Shown here piece after piece: positions 1 to 8,702 of a DNA stretch of 64,000 nucleotides; position 1 is the first letter of the stretch; each line of letters begins with the position of its first letter. The position numbers were made by a program, and so were the translations under genes. The DNA lies in the NCBI GenBank assembly GCA_035296325.1, contig DATHBD010000032.1, positions 282,692 through 346,691 of the forward strand, read 5' to 3'. Below the pieces are notes generated by a model, which saw only the letters and a program-made list of their open reading frames with translations, was not told the DNA's origin and searched no databases. The stretch comes from DATHBD01 sp035296325 (GTDB taxonomy: Bacteria; Actinomycetota; Actinomycetes; Mycobacteriales; Micromonosporaceae).

Positions 1-102
1 GGCAACCCGTCATCGGTCTTCGACGGCGAGATCGACGGCTTCATCGAGGCCGGAATCCGGTGGCGCAAGCAGCAGCAGATGGGCGCCGAGGGCGCCAACT
101 GA
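1..102 (+). CDS. prfB: Peptide chain release factor 2, C-terminal end only
   Basis: The reading frame is open from the first base and stops with TGA at 100-102, leaving 33 residues. The tail contains IDGFIEAGIRWRKQ, which fits the C-terminal end of actinobacterial release factor 2, the protein that frees peptides at UGA and UAA codons. Its place directly upstream of ftsE on the same strand supports this, because prfB-ftsE-ftsX-smpB is a common actinobacterial order. The GGQ motif and the possible programmed frameshift lie outside the window, so neither can be checked. Confidence 0.75.
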   Translation, partial: GNPSSVFDGEIDGFIEAGIRWRKQQQMGAEGAN

Positions 103-303
103 CCCACCCATCCCACCCTCCGCAGCGGTCCTGGCAGGGCCTGCCGCGTCGTCGGCACGCGGGCACGGGAATCTCGTGTCCGGCGGGCTGACCTGCCTGA
201 ACGTGGGTATTTGCTGGGAATCCTGGCCGGCATACCGGGCATTGGGAACAAGCCGGCGCGCGCGCACTTGAGGCGTCCGTTTGGGCGCGTAGACTCACCA
301 CCC

Positions 304-984
304 GTGATTCAGCTTGAGCGCGTGACGAAGACATACCCCAAGGCGTCCCGCCCGTCCCTGGACGAGGTGTCCGTCGAGATCGACAAGGGAGAGTTCGTCT
401 TCTTCATCGGGCCGTCCGGCTCCGGGAAGTCAACGATCATCAAGTTGCTGCTGCACGAGATCACTCCGACCGACGGCAAGGTCATGGTCAACAACCGGGA
501 CGTCACCACGATGCGGTCGTGGAAGATACCCGGCTTCCGGCGTTCCATCGGCTGTGTCTTCCAGGACTTCCGCCTGCTGCCCAACCGGACGGCATACGAG
601 AATGTGGCGTTCGCCCTCGAGGTGATCGGCAAGTCGAAGGGCGTGGCCCGCCGCGTGGTTCCCGAGGTACTGGAACTGGTTGGGCTGGGCGGCAAGGAGC
701 ACCGCTACCCGCACGAACTCTCCGGGGGCGAGCAGCAGCGGGTCGCGGTGGCCCGGGCGTTCGTCAACCGGCCGCTGATCCTGCTCGCCGACGAGCCGAC
801 CGGAAACCTCGACCCGGACACGTCGATCGAGATCATGCGCCTGCTCGACCGGATCAACCGCACCGGCACCACCGTGGTCATGGTGACCCACGACTCCAAC
901 ATCGTGAACCAGATGCGCCGTCGCGTCGTCGAGATCGAGAGCGGTCGGATCGTGCGTGACCAACCTCGGGGCGTCTACGGATGA
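304..984 (+). CDS. ftsE: Cell-division ATP-binding protein FtsE
   Basis: This is the ATPase of the FtsEX complex, an ABC-type machine at the division septum that controls peptidoglycan hydrolases across the membrane. The 226-residue product has the Walker A GPSGSGKS at residues 36-43, a Q-loop within VFQDFRLLP, the signature LSGGEQQRVAVARA, Walker B LILLADEPTGNLDP and the switch His in VTHD. The frame is open upstream to 211, but that extension does not look like FtsE. The GTG at 304 gives the family N-terminus (MIQLERVTKTY) and the usual length near 229. No clear Shine-Dalgarno sequence precedes it. ftsX follows after 152 bases. Confidence 0.93.
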   Translation: MIQLERVTKTYPKASRPSLDEVSVEIDKGEFVFFIGPSGSGKSTIIKLLLHEITPTDGKVMVNNRDVTTMRSWKIPGFRRSIGCVFQDFRLLPNRTAYENVAFALEVIGKSKGVARRVVPEVLELVGLGGKEHRYPHELSGGEQQRVAVARAFVNRPLILLADEPTGNLDPDTSIEIMRLLDRINRTGTTVVMVTHDSNIVNQMRRRVVEIESGRIVRDQPRGVYG

Positions 985-1136
985 TCGAGCGCTGACAACC
1001 GAACAAGGTAACCCGCCCAAGGCCCGGCAGGACACAACCCCGACCGGGCCGAAGAGCCGATGAGGCTGCAAGGCTGAGCTGACTGACAGGCGAGCTCGCC
1101 GAGATGCCGAGCCGGGCTGAGAAGGAGTTGGCTCCG

Positions 1137-2012
1137 ATGCGTGCCAAGTACGTGTTGTCCGAGGTCCTGACCGGGCTCTGGCGCAACGTCACGATGACGA
1201 TCGCGATGATCATCACGATGGCGGTGTCGCTCACCATGCTTGGTGCCAGCCTGATCCTGTACCACGAGGTCGGCCAGATGAAGACCTTCTTCTACGACAA
1301 GATCGAGGTTTCCATCTTCCTGCGGCCCGACGTCACCGGGGATCAGCGTGACGGGCTACGCACCAAGCTGGAGGACGACGAGCTGGTCCAGCAGCTGATC
1401 TACGAGAGCAAGGAGCAGGCGTTCTCGCGGTTCCGCCAGCAGTTCCGGGATGCTCCGGACCTGGTCAACGCCACCAAGCCGGACGCGCTGCCGGAGTCGT
1501 TCCGGGTCAAGCTGAAGGACCCGACCAAGTACAAGGCGATCTACGAGGGCTACAAGGAGATGCCCGGCATCAGCGAGATCGTGGACCAGCAGCAGTTGCT
1601 GGGCCGGGTCTTCGGGCTCGTCGGGGCCATTCAGAGCTTGGCGCTGTTCATCGCCATCGTCCAGGGACTGGCCGCCCTGCTGCTGGTGGCCAACACGATC
1701 CAGGTCGCCGCGTACAGCAAGCGCCGGGAGGTCGCGGTGATGAAGCTGGTCGGCGCGTCCAACTGGTTCATCCAGCTCCCGTTCGTCCTGGAGGCGATCT
1801 TTGCCGGGCTGATCGGCTCCGTTCTGGCGTCGCTGGGGCTGGTCGCCGGCAAGATATGGATCATCGACGGCGCGCTGAAACCGCTCGCAAATCTGCTGTC
1901 GCCGGTGTCGTGGAACACGGTGATCATCATGTTCCCGCTGCTCGCCGGCATTGCCGCGGTGATCAGCGCGCTGACCGGCTGGATCACCCTCCGGTTCTAC
2001 GTGCGGGTGTGA
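1137..2012 (+). CDS. ftsX: Cell-division permease FtsX
   Basis: This is the membrane partner of FtsE. The 291-residue protein has a cytoplasmic N-terminus, a first membrane helix (about residues 20-45), a large extracytoplasmic loop that in this family contacts peptidoglycan hydrolases, and three more helices ending in RFYVRV. The central region QVAAYSKRREVAVMKLVGASNWFIQLPFVLE is the FtsX/MacB-type permease core, given here only as its start QVAAYSKRREVAVMKLVG. I chose ATG 1137 over the in-frame ATG at 1104 because GAAGGAG at 1121-1127 sits nine bases upstream. An adjacent M23 hydrolase is the likely partner. Confidence 0.92.
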   Translation: MRAKYVLSEVLTGLWRNVTMTIAMIITMAVSLTMLGASLILYHEVGQMKTFFYDKIEVSIFLRPDVTGDQRDGLRTKLEDDELVQQLIYESKEQAFSRFRQQFRDAPDLVNATKPDALPESFRVKLKDPTKYKAIYEGYKEMPGISEIVDQQQLLGRVFGLVGAIQSLALFIAIVQGLAALLLVANTIQVAAYSKRREVAVMKLVGASNWFIQLPFVLEAIFAGLIGSVLASLGLVAGKIWIIDGALKPLANLLSPVSWNTVIIMFPLLAGIAAVISALTGWITLRFYVRV

Positions 2013-2051
2013 CCGGCACGGGTGTGATCGGCACGGGCCTGATCGGCACGG
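2007..2051. repeat. Three tandem copies of a 15-bp unit at the ftsX stop codon
   Basis: Units at 2007-2021, 2022-2036 and 2037-2051 follow the pattern GTGTGAYCGGCACGG. The first unit contains the ftsX stop codon TGA (2010-2012), so the array starts inside the gene end and runs into the spacer. Copies differ by one to three bases. It resembles other 15-bp triplicates in this window. Confidence 0.85.
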
Positions 2052-2153
2052 CGTGACCGACGACTCCGGCGAATCATGCCAATCTGCCTGAACAGCGTTA
2101 TCCGGACAGGCGCCCGCGTAGCGTAGCTCTTTGAGCTACTGGAGGGCTACGGG

Positions 2154-3422
2154 GTGTTCCGAATCACCGGCCTGACCCGGTTCGCGATCGCGGGCGCGGC
2201 GGGACTGACGCTGCTGCTCGGCGGCGCCAGCCAGGCGGACCCGCGCGACGACAAGAACAAGGTGGACCGCGAGCTGGCCCAGACCCAGGCCACGCTGGAG
2301 GCGGCGACCGATCGGGCCAGGCAGGCCGCGACCAGGTACGCCTCAGCCAGCGCCGCCCTGCCGGGCGCCGAGGCCGGGCTCGCCGACGCCCGTGGGCGCG
2401 CCCTCGGGGCGCAGGCCGCCGCGGCGGAGGCCGACCGCGAGGCAGCGCGCGCCAACGCCGCCGCGGCGCAGGCGGGCCTGGCCTTCGACACGGCTGCCGG
2501 GCAGGTCGAGCAGGCGCGCGGTGAGGTGACCGGCTTCATCGCCGCGGCGTACCGGGGCAGCGGCTTCCTGATGGTGAACTCGATCCTGGACGCCAGCTCG
2601 CCGACCGACTTCGCCAGCCGGATGGGCTACCTGGACGCGGTGGCCCAGCACCAGCAGGAGGCCCTGTCCGGGCTGACCGCCGCGCGGATGGTGGCCAAGC
2701 AGGAAAGCGACCTGGCGGAGGCCGCGCGCGCGAAGGCGGATCTCGCCGCCGCCGAGGCGAAGCAGGCGCTGAACGCCGCCCTGGCGGCGCAGGCCTCGGC
2801 GGAACAGGCGGCGGTGACGCTGCAGCGGCTGGCCGATCAGCAGGCCCAGGCGATGGTCGTCGCCGATGAGGAGCGGGTGGCCACCCTTGCCCGCTACAAC
2901 GAGCTGCGGGGTGAGAGCGACCGGATCGCTGTGGAGCTGCGTGCCGTGGCCGTCCGCGCCGGGCGCAGCCGTACCGGCTCGTCGGCCGCTCTGGCGCAGC
3001 CGCCACGCGGTGGCGCGATGCTCGCCATGCCGGTGAGTGGCTGGAAGTCCAGCAACTACGGCATGCGCTACGACCCGTACTACAAGGTCTGGCAGTTGCA
3101 CGCCGGTGTCGACCTGGCGGCCGGCGGTGGCCAGCCGATCTGGGCCGCCGCGGATGGCGTCGTGGTCCGCGCCGGGTGGTCCGGCGGGTACGGCAACTAC
3201 ACGTGTGTGTCCCACGGGGAGTACCAGGGCAAAGGGCTCGCCACCTGCTACGGCCACCAGTCGGAGTTCGTCGCCTCGGCGGGCCAGCGGGTGCGTCGTG
3301 GGCAGATCATCGGCCGGGTCGGCACCACCGGCGCCTCGACCGGGTACCACCTGCACTTCGAGGTCCGCCTGGACGGCTCCCCGGTGGACCCGCTGGGTTG
3401 GCTCCCCGGCTGCCTCTGCTGA
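2154..3422 (+). CDS. Secreted coiled-coil M23 family metallopeptidase (probable FtsEX-controlled hydrolase)
   Basis: This is a predicted exported peptidoglycan endopeptidase of 422 residues. Residues 1-28 form a signal peptide ending near GASQA. Residues about 35-270 are Ala/Glu/Gln/Arg-rich and form a long coiled coil. The C-terminal lysostaphin-like domain has the zinc motif HxxxD (H316, D320) and HLH at 399-401, with a further His at 368 in CYGHQ. This coiled-coil plus M23 layout matches EnvC/PcsB-type hydrolase regulators controlled by FtsEX, and ftsEX lies directly upstream, so that role is a good inference. The GTG start has GGAGGG at 2141-2146, seven bases upstream. The protein ends with two Cys residues (GCLC), which could form a disulphide. 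Confidence 0.88.
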   Translation: MFRITGLTRFAIAGAAGLTLLLGGASQADPRDDKNKVDRELAQTQATLEAATDRARQAATRYASASAALPGAEAGLADARGRALGAQAAAAEADREAARANAAAAQAGLAFDTAAGQVEQARGEVTGFIAAAYRGSGFLMVNSILDASSPTDFASRMGYLDAVAQHQQEALSGLTAARMVAKQESDLAEAARAKADLAAAEAKQALNAALAAQASAEQAAVTLQRLADQQAQAMVVADEERVATLARYNELRGESDRIAVELRAVAVRAGRSRTGSSAALAQPPRGGAMLAMPVSGWKSSNYGMRYDPYYKVWQLHAGVDLAAGGGQPIWAAADGVVVRAGWSGGYGNYTCVSHGEYQGKGLATCYGHQSEFVASAGQRVRRGQIIGRVGTTGASTGYHLHFEVRLDGSPVDPLGWLPGCLC

Positions 3423-3516
3423 GCCGGCCGGTGCTGGGCCGGCGCTGCTGGCCGGCGCTGCTGGGCCGGCCGCTGCTGAGCGTTGGGCTACCATTGCCCA
3501 GCCGGTCGCGCCGCGC

Positions 3517-3568
3517 GGTCGGTAGGCGAGTGGTCGGTAGGCGAGTGGTCGGCAGGCGAGTGGTCGGC
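3517..3568. repeat. Three-and-a-half copies of a 15-bp tandem repeat upstream of smpB
   Basis: The unit GGTCGGTAGGCGAGT occurs at 3517-3531 and 3532-3546, with one variant copy (GGTCGGCAGGCGAGT) at 3547-3561 and a partial copy to 3568. It lies between the M23 peptidase and smpB, just before the smpB ribosome-binding site. Just upstream, 3423-3478 is also internally repetitive (GGCCGGCGCTGCTGG-like units). Confidence 0.9.
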
Positions 3569-3604
3569 GTGCAGCGCCCGGTGCCCAGCGGGAGGTGAGC
3601 GGCG

Positions 3605-4081
3605 ATGCCGCGGGAGAAGGGTCGGAAGCTTGTCGCTTCCAACCGCAAGGCGTACCACGACTACGCCATCTCCGATACCTACGAGGCCGGGATGGCGCTC
3701 ACCGGGACCGAGGTGAAGTCCCTCCGAGCCTCCCGGGCCTCCCTGGTGGACGCGTTCGCCCAGGTCAGCGACGGCGAAGTGTATCTGCACGGGATGCACA
3801 TCCCGGAGTACAAGATGGGCACCTGGACCAACCACGAGCCGCGCCGGGTCCGCAAGCTGCTGCTCAAGCGCATCGAGATCGATAAGTTGATGGGCAAGGT
3901 TCGGGAGAGCGGGCTGACCCTGATCCCCCTGTCGGTGTACTTCTCCGATGGCTGGGCCAAGGTCGAGATCGGGCTCGCCAGGGGTAAGCGGACCTACGAC
4001 AAACGGCAGGACCTCGCCAAGCGCGATGCCGACCGGGAGATCGCCAAGGTCTCCGGCCGCCGGGCCAAGGGGATGGAGTAG
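3605..4081 (+). CDS. smpB: SsrA-binding protein SmpB
   Basis: SmpB binds tmRNA and carries it into stalled ribosomes for trans-translation. The 158-residue product is the normal family length. It has the expected core KLVASNRKAYHDYAISDTYEAG, seen here beginning KLVASNRKAYHDY, followed by LTGTEVKSLR and the conserved KRTYDKRQDLAKRDADREI tail that enters the decoding centre. The start ATG is preceded by GGGAGGTGA (3590-3598) at ideal spacing. Its RNA partner ssrA lies about 1.3 kb downstream on the same strand, separated by one gene. Confidence 0.96.
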   Translation: MPREKGRKLVASNRKAYHDYAISDTYEAGMALTGTEVKSLRASRASLVDAFAQVSDGEVYLHGMHIPEYKMGTWTNHEPRRVRKLLLKRIEIDKLMGKVRESGLTLIPLSVYFSDGWAKVEIGLARGKRTYDKRQDLAKRDADREIAKVSGRRAKGME

Positions 4082-4136
4082 TCCGTCGCGTTTTGCTCCG
4101 TAGAGGGACGGTCGGTCACCGCCATATAGTCGGCGG

Positions 4137-5354
4137 GTGACCGAGATCCGGGTCGATGTCGATCTGCCCCACCCGCCTGGACGGGTTTGGCGTGCGTTGA
4201 CCGATCCGCAGGTGCTCCCGCAGTGGTTCCTGCCGGGCGACCTCAGGCCGGGCGAGGGGGCCCGGTTCCAGTTCCAGCCGCGTGGCATTCCGGGCTTCGA
4301 CGACGAGCCGATCGACGCCGAGGTGGTGGAGGTGGACCCGCCGACCCGACTGGTGATGCGCTGGCGCGCCACGCAGTTGCAGACCGTGGTCACCTTCGCC
4401 GTGTTGCCCCGGGACGGTGGTTGCCGCCTCTCCCTCGAGCAGCAGGGATTCGTCGGGACCCGGGGCACGCTGCGACGCCGGGTGCTGCAGCGGGCGTACA
4501 GCCGGATGTTGGACGAGCCACTGCGCGCCGCGCTGGCGCAGGTCGAGGAGCAGGACCGGGTCCGGGCAGCGGCGGCCCGGCGCCGAGGCGGCGCTGTCCG
4601 CCGGGCAATCGGGGCAAACCGGCGCAACGACGCCTGGTCGTTCCGCGGCATACGCGAGCGCGGCACTGCCGGCGTGCCGGCCGGGCGCACTGCCGGCACG
4701 CCGGCGGACAGTACGGCCGGCACGCCGGCGGACCGTACCACTGGCGGGTCGGCCGGCCGTACCGCCGGCGGGCGGAGCCGGGCTGCGACCGGGCCGGCGG
4801 GCGGCAGGGATCGGCCCACGTCCGCGGCCCCGTCCGTGCCGCAGCTTGCGCGGCGTCGCCGGCGGTCAGCGCCCCGCCGAGGCGGCCGCCGGGCGCTTGC
4901 CGCGGGCGGCGCACTGCTGCTCGTCGTGGTGGCGGCCATGGCGGTACTCCTGGACCGGGTGGCCGGACCACGACCATCGGCGGACGCCGCCCAGTTCGGT
5001 GCCTTCCCCGCCGGCGGCGCTACCGGAGCCGGGTCCAGCGTCAGCGCGACGTACCGCACCGTGCGCACCTTCGTCGGCGGCTATCACGCGTCCATCACGA
5101 TCAACAATCTCAGCTCCACGCCGCTGGACGGCTGGACCGCTGTGGTGACGCTGCCGCCGCTCGGGCTGATCGTGCAGGAGGTCCGCGGGGCGCAGTACCA
5201 GCAGACCGGCAAGGAGGTGAGGTTCACCCCGGCGACAGGTACGCAGGTCGTGCCCCCCGGCACCGCCGTCGAGGTGACCTTCGAGGTGCAGGGTGCGGGG
5301 GCGCCGGTCGCCTGCGCCGTGAACAGTCAGCCCTGCTCAGGTCTACCGGGATGA
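4137..5354 (+). CDS. SRPBCC (AHSA1-like) domain / membrane anchor / CBM2-like fusion protein
   Basis: I see an unusual three-part protein of 405 residues. Residues 1-145 resemble the SRPBCC/AHSA1 fold (RVWRALTDPQVLPQWFLPG, then LVMRWRATQLQTVVTF), a hydrophobic-ligand cup normally found in the cytoplasm. Residues 146-250 are a low-complexity Arg/Ala/Gly/Thr/Pro linker with four 8-residue repeats at 177-208. A membrane helix spans about 253-273 after a cluster of arginines, so the N-terminus should be inside. Residues 300-400 look like a family 2 carbohydrate-binding module (GGYHASITINN, DGWTAVVTLP, with Cys393 and Cys400). The start is GTG. The gene sits between smpB and ssrA. Its function is unknown; intracellular ligand sensing coupled to a wall-facing binding module is only a guess. 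Confidence 0.7.
   Translation: MTEIRVDVDLPHPPGRVWRALTDPQVLPQWFLPGDLRPGEGARFQFQPRGIPGFDDEPIDAEVVEVDPPTRLVMRWRATQLQTVVTFAVLPRDGGCRLSLEQQGFVGTRGTLRRRVLQRAYSRMLDEPLRAALAQVEEQDRVRAAAARRRGGAVRRAIGANRRNDAWSFRGIRERGTAGVPAGRTAGTPADSTAGTPADRTTGGSAGRTAGGRSRAATGPAGGRDRPTSAAPSVPQLARRRRRSAPRRGGRRALAAGGALLLVVVAAMAVLLDRVAGPRPSADAAQFGAFPAGGATGAGSSVSATYRTVRTFVGGYHASITINNLSSTPLDGWTAVVTLPPLGLIVQEVRGAQYQQTGKEVRFTPATGTQVVPPGTAVEVTFEVQGAGAPVACAVNSQPCSGLPG
4665..4760 (+). repeat. Four in-frame 24-bp repeats in the linker of the SRPBCC/CBM2 protein
   Basis: Units begin at 4665, 4689, 4713 and 4737. They encode TAGVPAGR, TAGTPADS, TAGTPADR and TTGGSAGR. The two middle copies are nearly identical in DNA. The unit length is a multiple of three, so copy-number change would keep the frame and only lengthen or shorten the linker. 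Confidence 0.88.
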
Positions 5355-5407
5355 TCCTGAGGGCCAAAGGCGTTACGCTGGTACGGCTGCACCGTGCAGC
5401 ACTTCCA

Positions 5408-5792
5408 GGGGGTGACTGGTTTCGACTTTGTACGTGGCGTCAGGTGAAGCGAGCCGAGGAAGCCGACGTTGTCTCGAGAATCAGTCGTCGGAACGCTATA
5501 AGCGCCAACTCTAACGAGAAGGTTGCCCAGTCAAACTACGCTCTCGCTGCCTAAGCGAGAGATTGTAGGGGCTGTCGGTCTGAGGGTGCCTCCGACTCAG
5601 TAACCGGCATCAGCTAGGAGGATGGCCAATCGAGTCTCGTCGCGGGGCTCGTACGGTGACATTAATCGCGACTGGGCCTGTCATACCGACTCGTTCGCGT
5701 GATCGGTAGGGCCGAGAGAGGCACAGCGAACTGCGCTCGGAGAAGCCCTGGCAAGACGGCGAAGGACCCGGGTTCGATTCCCGGCACCTCCA
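5408..5792 (+). ncRNA. ssrA: Transfer-messenger RNA (tmRNA)
   Basis: The 5' end GGGGGTG (5408-5414) pairs with CACCTCC (5785-5791) to form the alanine-type acceptor stem, with A5792 as discriminator. The T-arm sequence GGGTTCGATTCCC is at 5770-5782. The tag frame starts at GCC 5504 and ends at TAA 5552-5554. It encodes ANSNEKVAQSNYALAA, whose YALAA end is the degradation signal recognised by ClpXP-type proteases. A GC hairpin follows the tag stop. The three bases after the discriminator are CTA rather than CCA, so the 3' CCA seems not to be encoded. smpB is upstream on the same strand. Confidence 0.96.
5504..5554 (+). other. tmRNA proteolysis-tag reading frame
   Basis: Resume codon GCC at 5504 and stop TAA at 5552-5554 give the 16-residue tag ANSNEKVAQSNYALAA. 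The LAA end is the universal ssrA degron. The first alanine is supplied by the tRNA-like part, so the mature tag would carry one more Ala. Confidence 0.9.
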
Positions 5793-5796
5793 CTAC

Positions 5797-5834
5797 CGGC
5801 AGCGGCACCACCCATGAGGGTGGTGCCGCTGCCG
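5797..5834 (+). terminator. Very strong rho-independent-like terminator after ssrA
   Basis: The arms CGGCAGCGGCACCACCC (5797-5813) and GGGTGGTGCCGCTGCCG (5818-5834) form a perfect 17-bp stem closed by an ATGA loop. It starts four bases past the tmRNA 3' end. No long T-run follows, which is usual in high-G+C actinobacteria. It lies between the convergent ssrA and the secreted-protein gene at 5853, so it may serve both strands. Confidence 0.88.
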
Positions 5835-5852
5835 TCGTCTCGAGTGGTTGAT

Positions 5853-8702
5853 CTACCTGACTGAGAAGGAGTACCAGGCCGCGTCGGTCGTGCTGCCGTC
5901 CGCCAGGCGACCTTTGACGACCAGGTTGACCTCAGTCGCCGTGGTCGGGGTCCACGTGATTGACGCGCGGCCCTGCGCGTCAGCGTCGACCGTGCCGGTC
6001 ACGGTTCCGATGGTGTACTCGAACGACCTGATGCCGGGCGCTCCGCCGCTGAACTCGAACCGTCCCTCGACGCCGACCCCGCCGCTCGGCGCCTCCTGCG
6101 GGTACGCCTCGGAGGAGACGTGCGGCGCGGTGCCGACCAGGAACCGGTACTCCCGCACCGGCGAGCGCCGGCCGTCCGCGGTACTGCCGTGAACCGTGAG
6201 CGTGTTGAGCCCGTTGCGGTCCGGCACCAGCGTGACGGGCGTATTCGAGCGGTCCCCGATCGGCGTGGTCTGCTCCGGACCATCGTTCAGGCGGTAGTGG
6301 TACTGCACCACCTCGGGCGTCCAGGCGGTGCTGAAGAAGAACATCGCGGGAACGCCGATGCCACCTCTCGCGTTCCACTCGGTGTACACGCTCCATACCG
6401 CGACGCGCGTGTCGCGGACGGGGATCAGTATTCGCCGCTCCGGCGACGCCGTGCCGTCCTCGGCGATACCGGCGACCCGGCCCAGGAGCCAACCGGCCGA
6501 AGACGGCGTGAAGGTCACGCTCGCCGTGCCATCCGGCCCAGCTGCGACGGTCTGGTCGGCACCGGAGTCCAGGGCGTAACGGAACTCCCTGGTGTACGGC
6601 AGCGCCGAGCGGAAGGTGAACGTCATCGGCTGAGCCAGCGAACCACCGCTGAGCGGGTCGGTGGTGACGACCGGTGCCTCGAACGGCTGCCAGGTGAAGC
6701 GCTGTTGCGGCGACCGGGTGCCGTCGGAGAGCAGCGCCTGGACCGTCAACGTGTTGTCGCCGGTGTGCACCGGCGTCACGGTGATTGCGACGCTGGTTCC
6801 GACGGCGTCGAGAACGATCTCCGCGCCACCGTCGAACCGGTAGGCGAACCCGGTCACATTCGGCAACCGGCTACTCAGGTGGAACTCCAGCGGCAGCCCG
6901 ATGCCGTCGAGCCGGGGCCGGTAGTCCAACGTCGACGCGTACACGGTCGGCACGGGATCGAGGACGTTGAACGGGTAGGGGTTCTCCTGCGACCTGGTGC
7001 CGTCGGCCTGGACCGAGCGCACGTACATGTCCTGCCAACCGGCGGTCGCCGTCCACTGCACCACGGCGGTGTCGTCGGCCGCCGCCGGGACGGTGTGCCA
7101 GGTGTCGTCAAGGCGGTACTCGTACGCGACCACGTCACCGTTGTGCGGCGTGAACTTGAACGAGCCGACCTTCCCGGCGATCTGGTCGGTCTCGAAGTTG
7201 AACTCCGCCGACTCGATGCCGGGGGCGTCGGTGACCGATACCCGCACGGTGTCCTGCCCGATCAGCCTGTCCCGTCGGTAGCTCGTGACGATCACGTCGG
7301 TCATGCCGGTCGCGGTGAAGGTGATCCGGGCGGTTGCTTTGCCGTCGACGGCGGGCACCCGCGTCTCCGGGCCCCCATTGATCTGGTAGCCGAAGGCTGT
7401 CGTCTCGGGCTTCGCGGCGACCAGCGAAATGATGCTCGGCAGTCCAACGCCGTTCACGGTGATGTCCGCGGTCGGTGCGGTGTCGGCGACCCAGAACGAA
7501 TAGCTCCTCTCGGGTCCCCGGTTGCCCACTGCGTCGATCGAGGTGACGTACATTGCCTGGGACCATCTCCGGCTCGGCGTGTACTCCAGGATCGCCGTGC
7601 CGCCCGGGCGTCGCGCTTCGACCGAGCCGACGTTGCCGGACGAGTCACGCCAGGCGAACGCGACCACGTCACGGTCACCGCCCGCGTCGAAGCGGAACCT
7701 GCCGACGATGCCCGGGCCGCCGCCCGGAGTGTCACCCTCGGGGTAGACCTTTGACGTGACGACTGGCGGGTTTACGGGCGCCGTCTTGTCCATACTGATG
7801 TAGCAGACGGCGCTCCACGGGCTTACCTCGTGGCCGAAGTGGCCGCGGGCCCGGGCCTGCCAGGCCAACAACGTACCGTCGGCGTACTGGCCCAGGTCGG
7901 TGCTGTGGTAGGTGGAGAACTCCCGGCGTTGGTTCGGGTGGTCGACCGGCCAGATGGCGTATTCGACGGTCGTGTGATCACCCGGATCCGGATCGTTGGC
8001 GGTGGCCTCGAACAAGGCCCTCTCCCCGGCTGGCGATGGTTTGGTGAGCGTGCCGCACGGCCGGTGCGGGTCCGCCAGGTGGAGATCACTGACCGTGGGT
8101 GGGTGGTCGTAGGTCGAACTCAGCGTCGGCTGCTGGAGCGTACGGCCCGTTCGCGGATCGGACTCCTGGGCCGCGGCGATCCGGTACTCCAGTGTGATCG
8201 ACTTCTCGCCCCGGCTGAGCGCCGCGCTGAGGGCCGGCGCCATGTCGATGCCGAGGTAGCCGGCGCAGTTGGCGGAGCCCTGCCCGCGACTGGTGGACGC
8301 CAGCTTCTCGCGCTCGACCGGCGGGTTGTTCCAGGTGGTCCTGGCCTTGATCGGGTCGGTCCGCCAGATTTCGATCGTCGCCGCCGCGGAGCAGTCGGTG
8401 ACCGCGTTCTCATTCGTGTAGAGGTGCGAGCGGTGCACGACTGTCCCGTTGAGTTGGGTGAGGTCGTACGTGAAGTAGGAGCGGTAGGTGTGGGCCGTGC
8501 CCCGGCTGTCCACCAGTGTGCCAACGGGTGGCGGGCCCGTCGGGTTGACGAACTTCGTCTTCGGGTGGTGCGAGTCGAGATAGGCCCAGCTCGACAGCGG
8601 CAAATTCGTTGAGGTCGCGGCGAGGGCCGGCTGACCGGTTGCGAAGACTGTCGTGGCGACGCCGACCACGCCTGCCAACAACGCCGTTCCGATGCGCTTC
8701 AA
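5853..8702 (-). CDS. Large secreted multi-domain protein with DNRLRE-like region and Ig-like repeats
   Basis: This exported protein has about 949 residues. The proposed TTG start at 8702 gives MKRIGTALLAGVVGVATTVFATG and a signal peptide cleaved near PALAA. It is preceded by AGGAAGGTGG about eight bases away. A GTG at 8714 is the alternative start. The first 200 mature residues resemble DNRLRE-type stalk domains of actinobacterial secreted proteins (SYFTYDLTQL, IEIWRTDPI, TTWNNPP). The rest is a run of about six to seven beta-sandwich-like units of 85-95 residues sharing a pattern such as GFAYRFDGG followed by DG-RSP. No LPXTG sorting signal or catalytic motif is visible, so a free extracellular binding or structural role is the safest reading. 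It is convergent with ssrA. Confidence 0.72.
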   Translation of the reverse strand: MKRIGTALLAGVVGVATTVFATGQPALAATSTNLPLSSWAYLDSHHPKTKFVNPTGPPPVGTLVDSRGTAHTYRSYFTYDLTQLNGTVVHRSHLYTNENAVTDCSAAATIEIWRTDPIKARTTWNNPPVEREKLASTSRGQGSANCAGYLGIDMAPALSAALSRGEKSITLEYRIAAAQESDPRTGRTLQQPTLSSTYDHPPTVSDLHLADPHRPCGTLTKPSPAGERALFEATANDPDPGDHTTVEYAIWPVDHPNQRREFSTYHSTDLGQYADGTLLAWQARARGHFGHEVSPWSAVCYISMDKTAPVNPPVVTSKVYPEGDTPGGGPGIVGRFRFDAGGDRDVVAFAWRDSSGNVGSVEARRPGGTAILEYTPSRRWSQAMYVTSIDAVGNRGPERSYSFWVADTAPTADITVNGVGLPSIISLVAAKPETTAFGYQINGGPETRVPAVDGKATARITFTATGMTDVIVTSYRRDRLIGQDTVRVSVTDAPGIESAEFNFETDQIAGKVGSFKFTPHNGDVVAYEYRLDDTWHTVPAAADDTAVVQWTATAGWQDMYVRSVQADGTRSQENPYPFNVLDPVPTVYASTLDYRPRLDGIGLPLEFHLSSRLPNVTGFAYRFDGGAEIVLDAVGTSVAITVTPVHTGDNTLTVQALLSDGTRSPQQRFTWQPFEAPVVTTDPLSGGSLAQPMTFTFRSALPYTREFRYALDSGADQTVAAGPDGTASVTFTPSSAGWLLGRVAGIAEDGTASPERRILIPVRDTRVAVWSVYTEWNARGGIGVPAMFFFSTAWTPEVVQYHYRLNDGPEQTTPIGDRSNTPVTLVPDRNGLNTLTVHGSTADGRRSPVREYRFLVGTAPHVSSEAYPQEAPSGGVGVEGRFEFSGGAPGIRSFEYTIGTVTGTVDADAQGRASITWTPTTATEVNLVVKGRLADGSTTDAAWYSFSVR

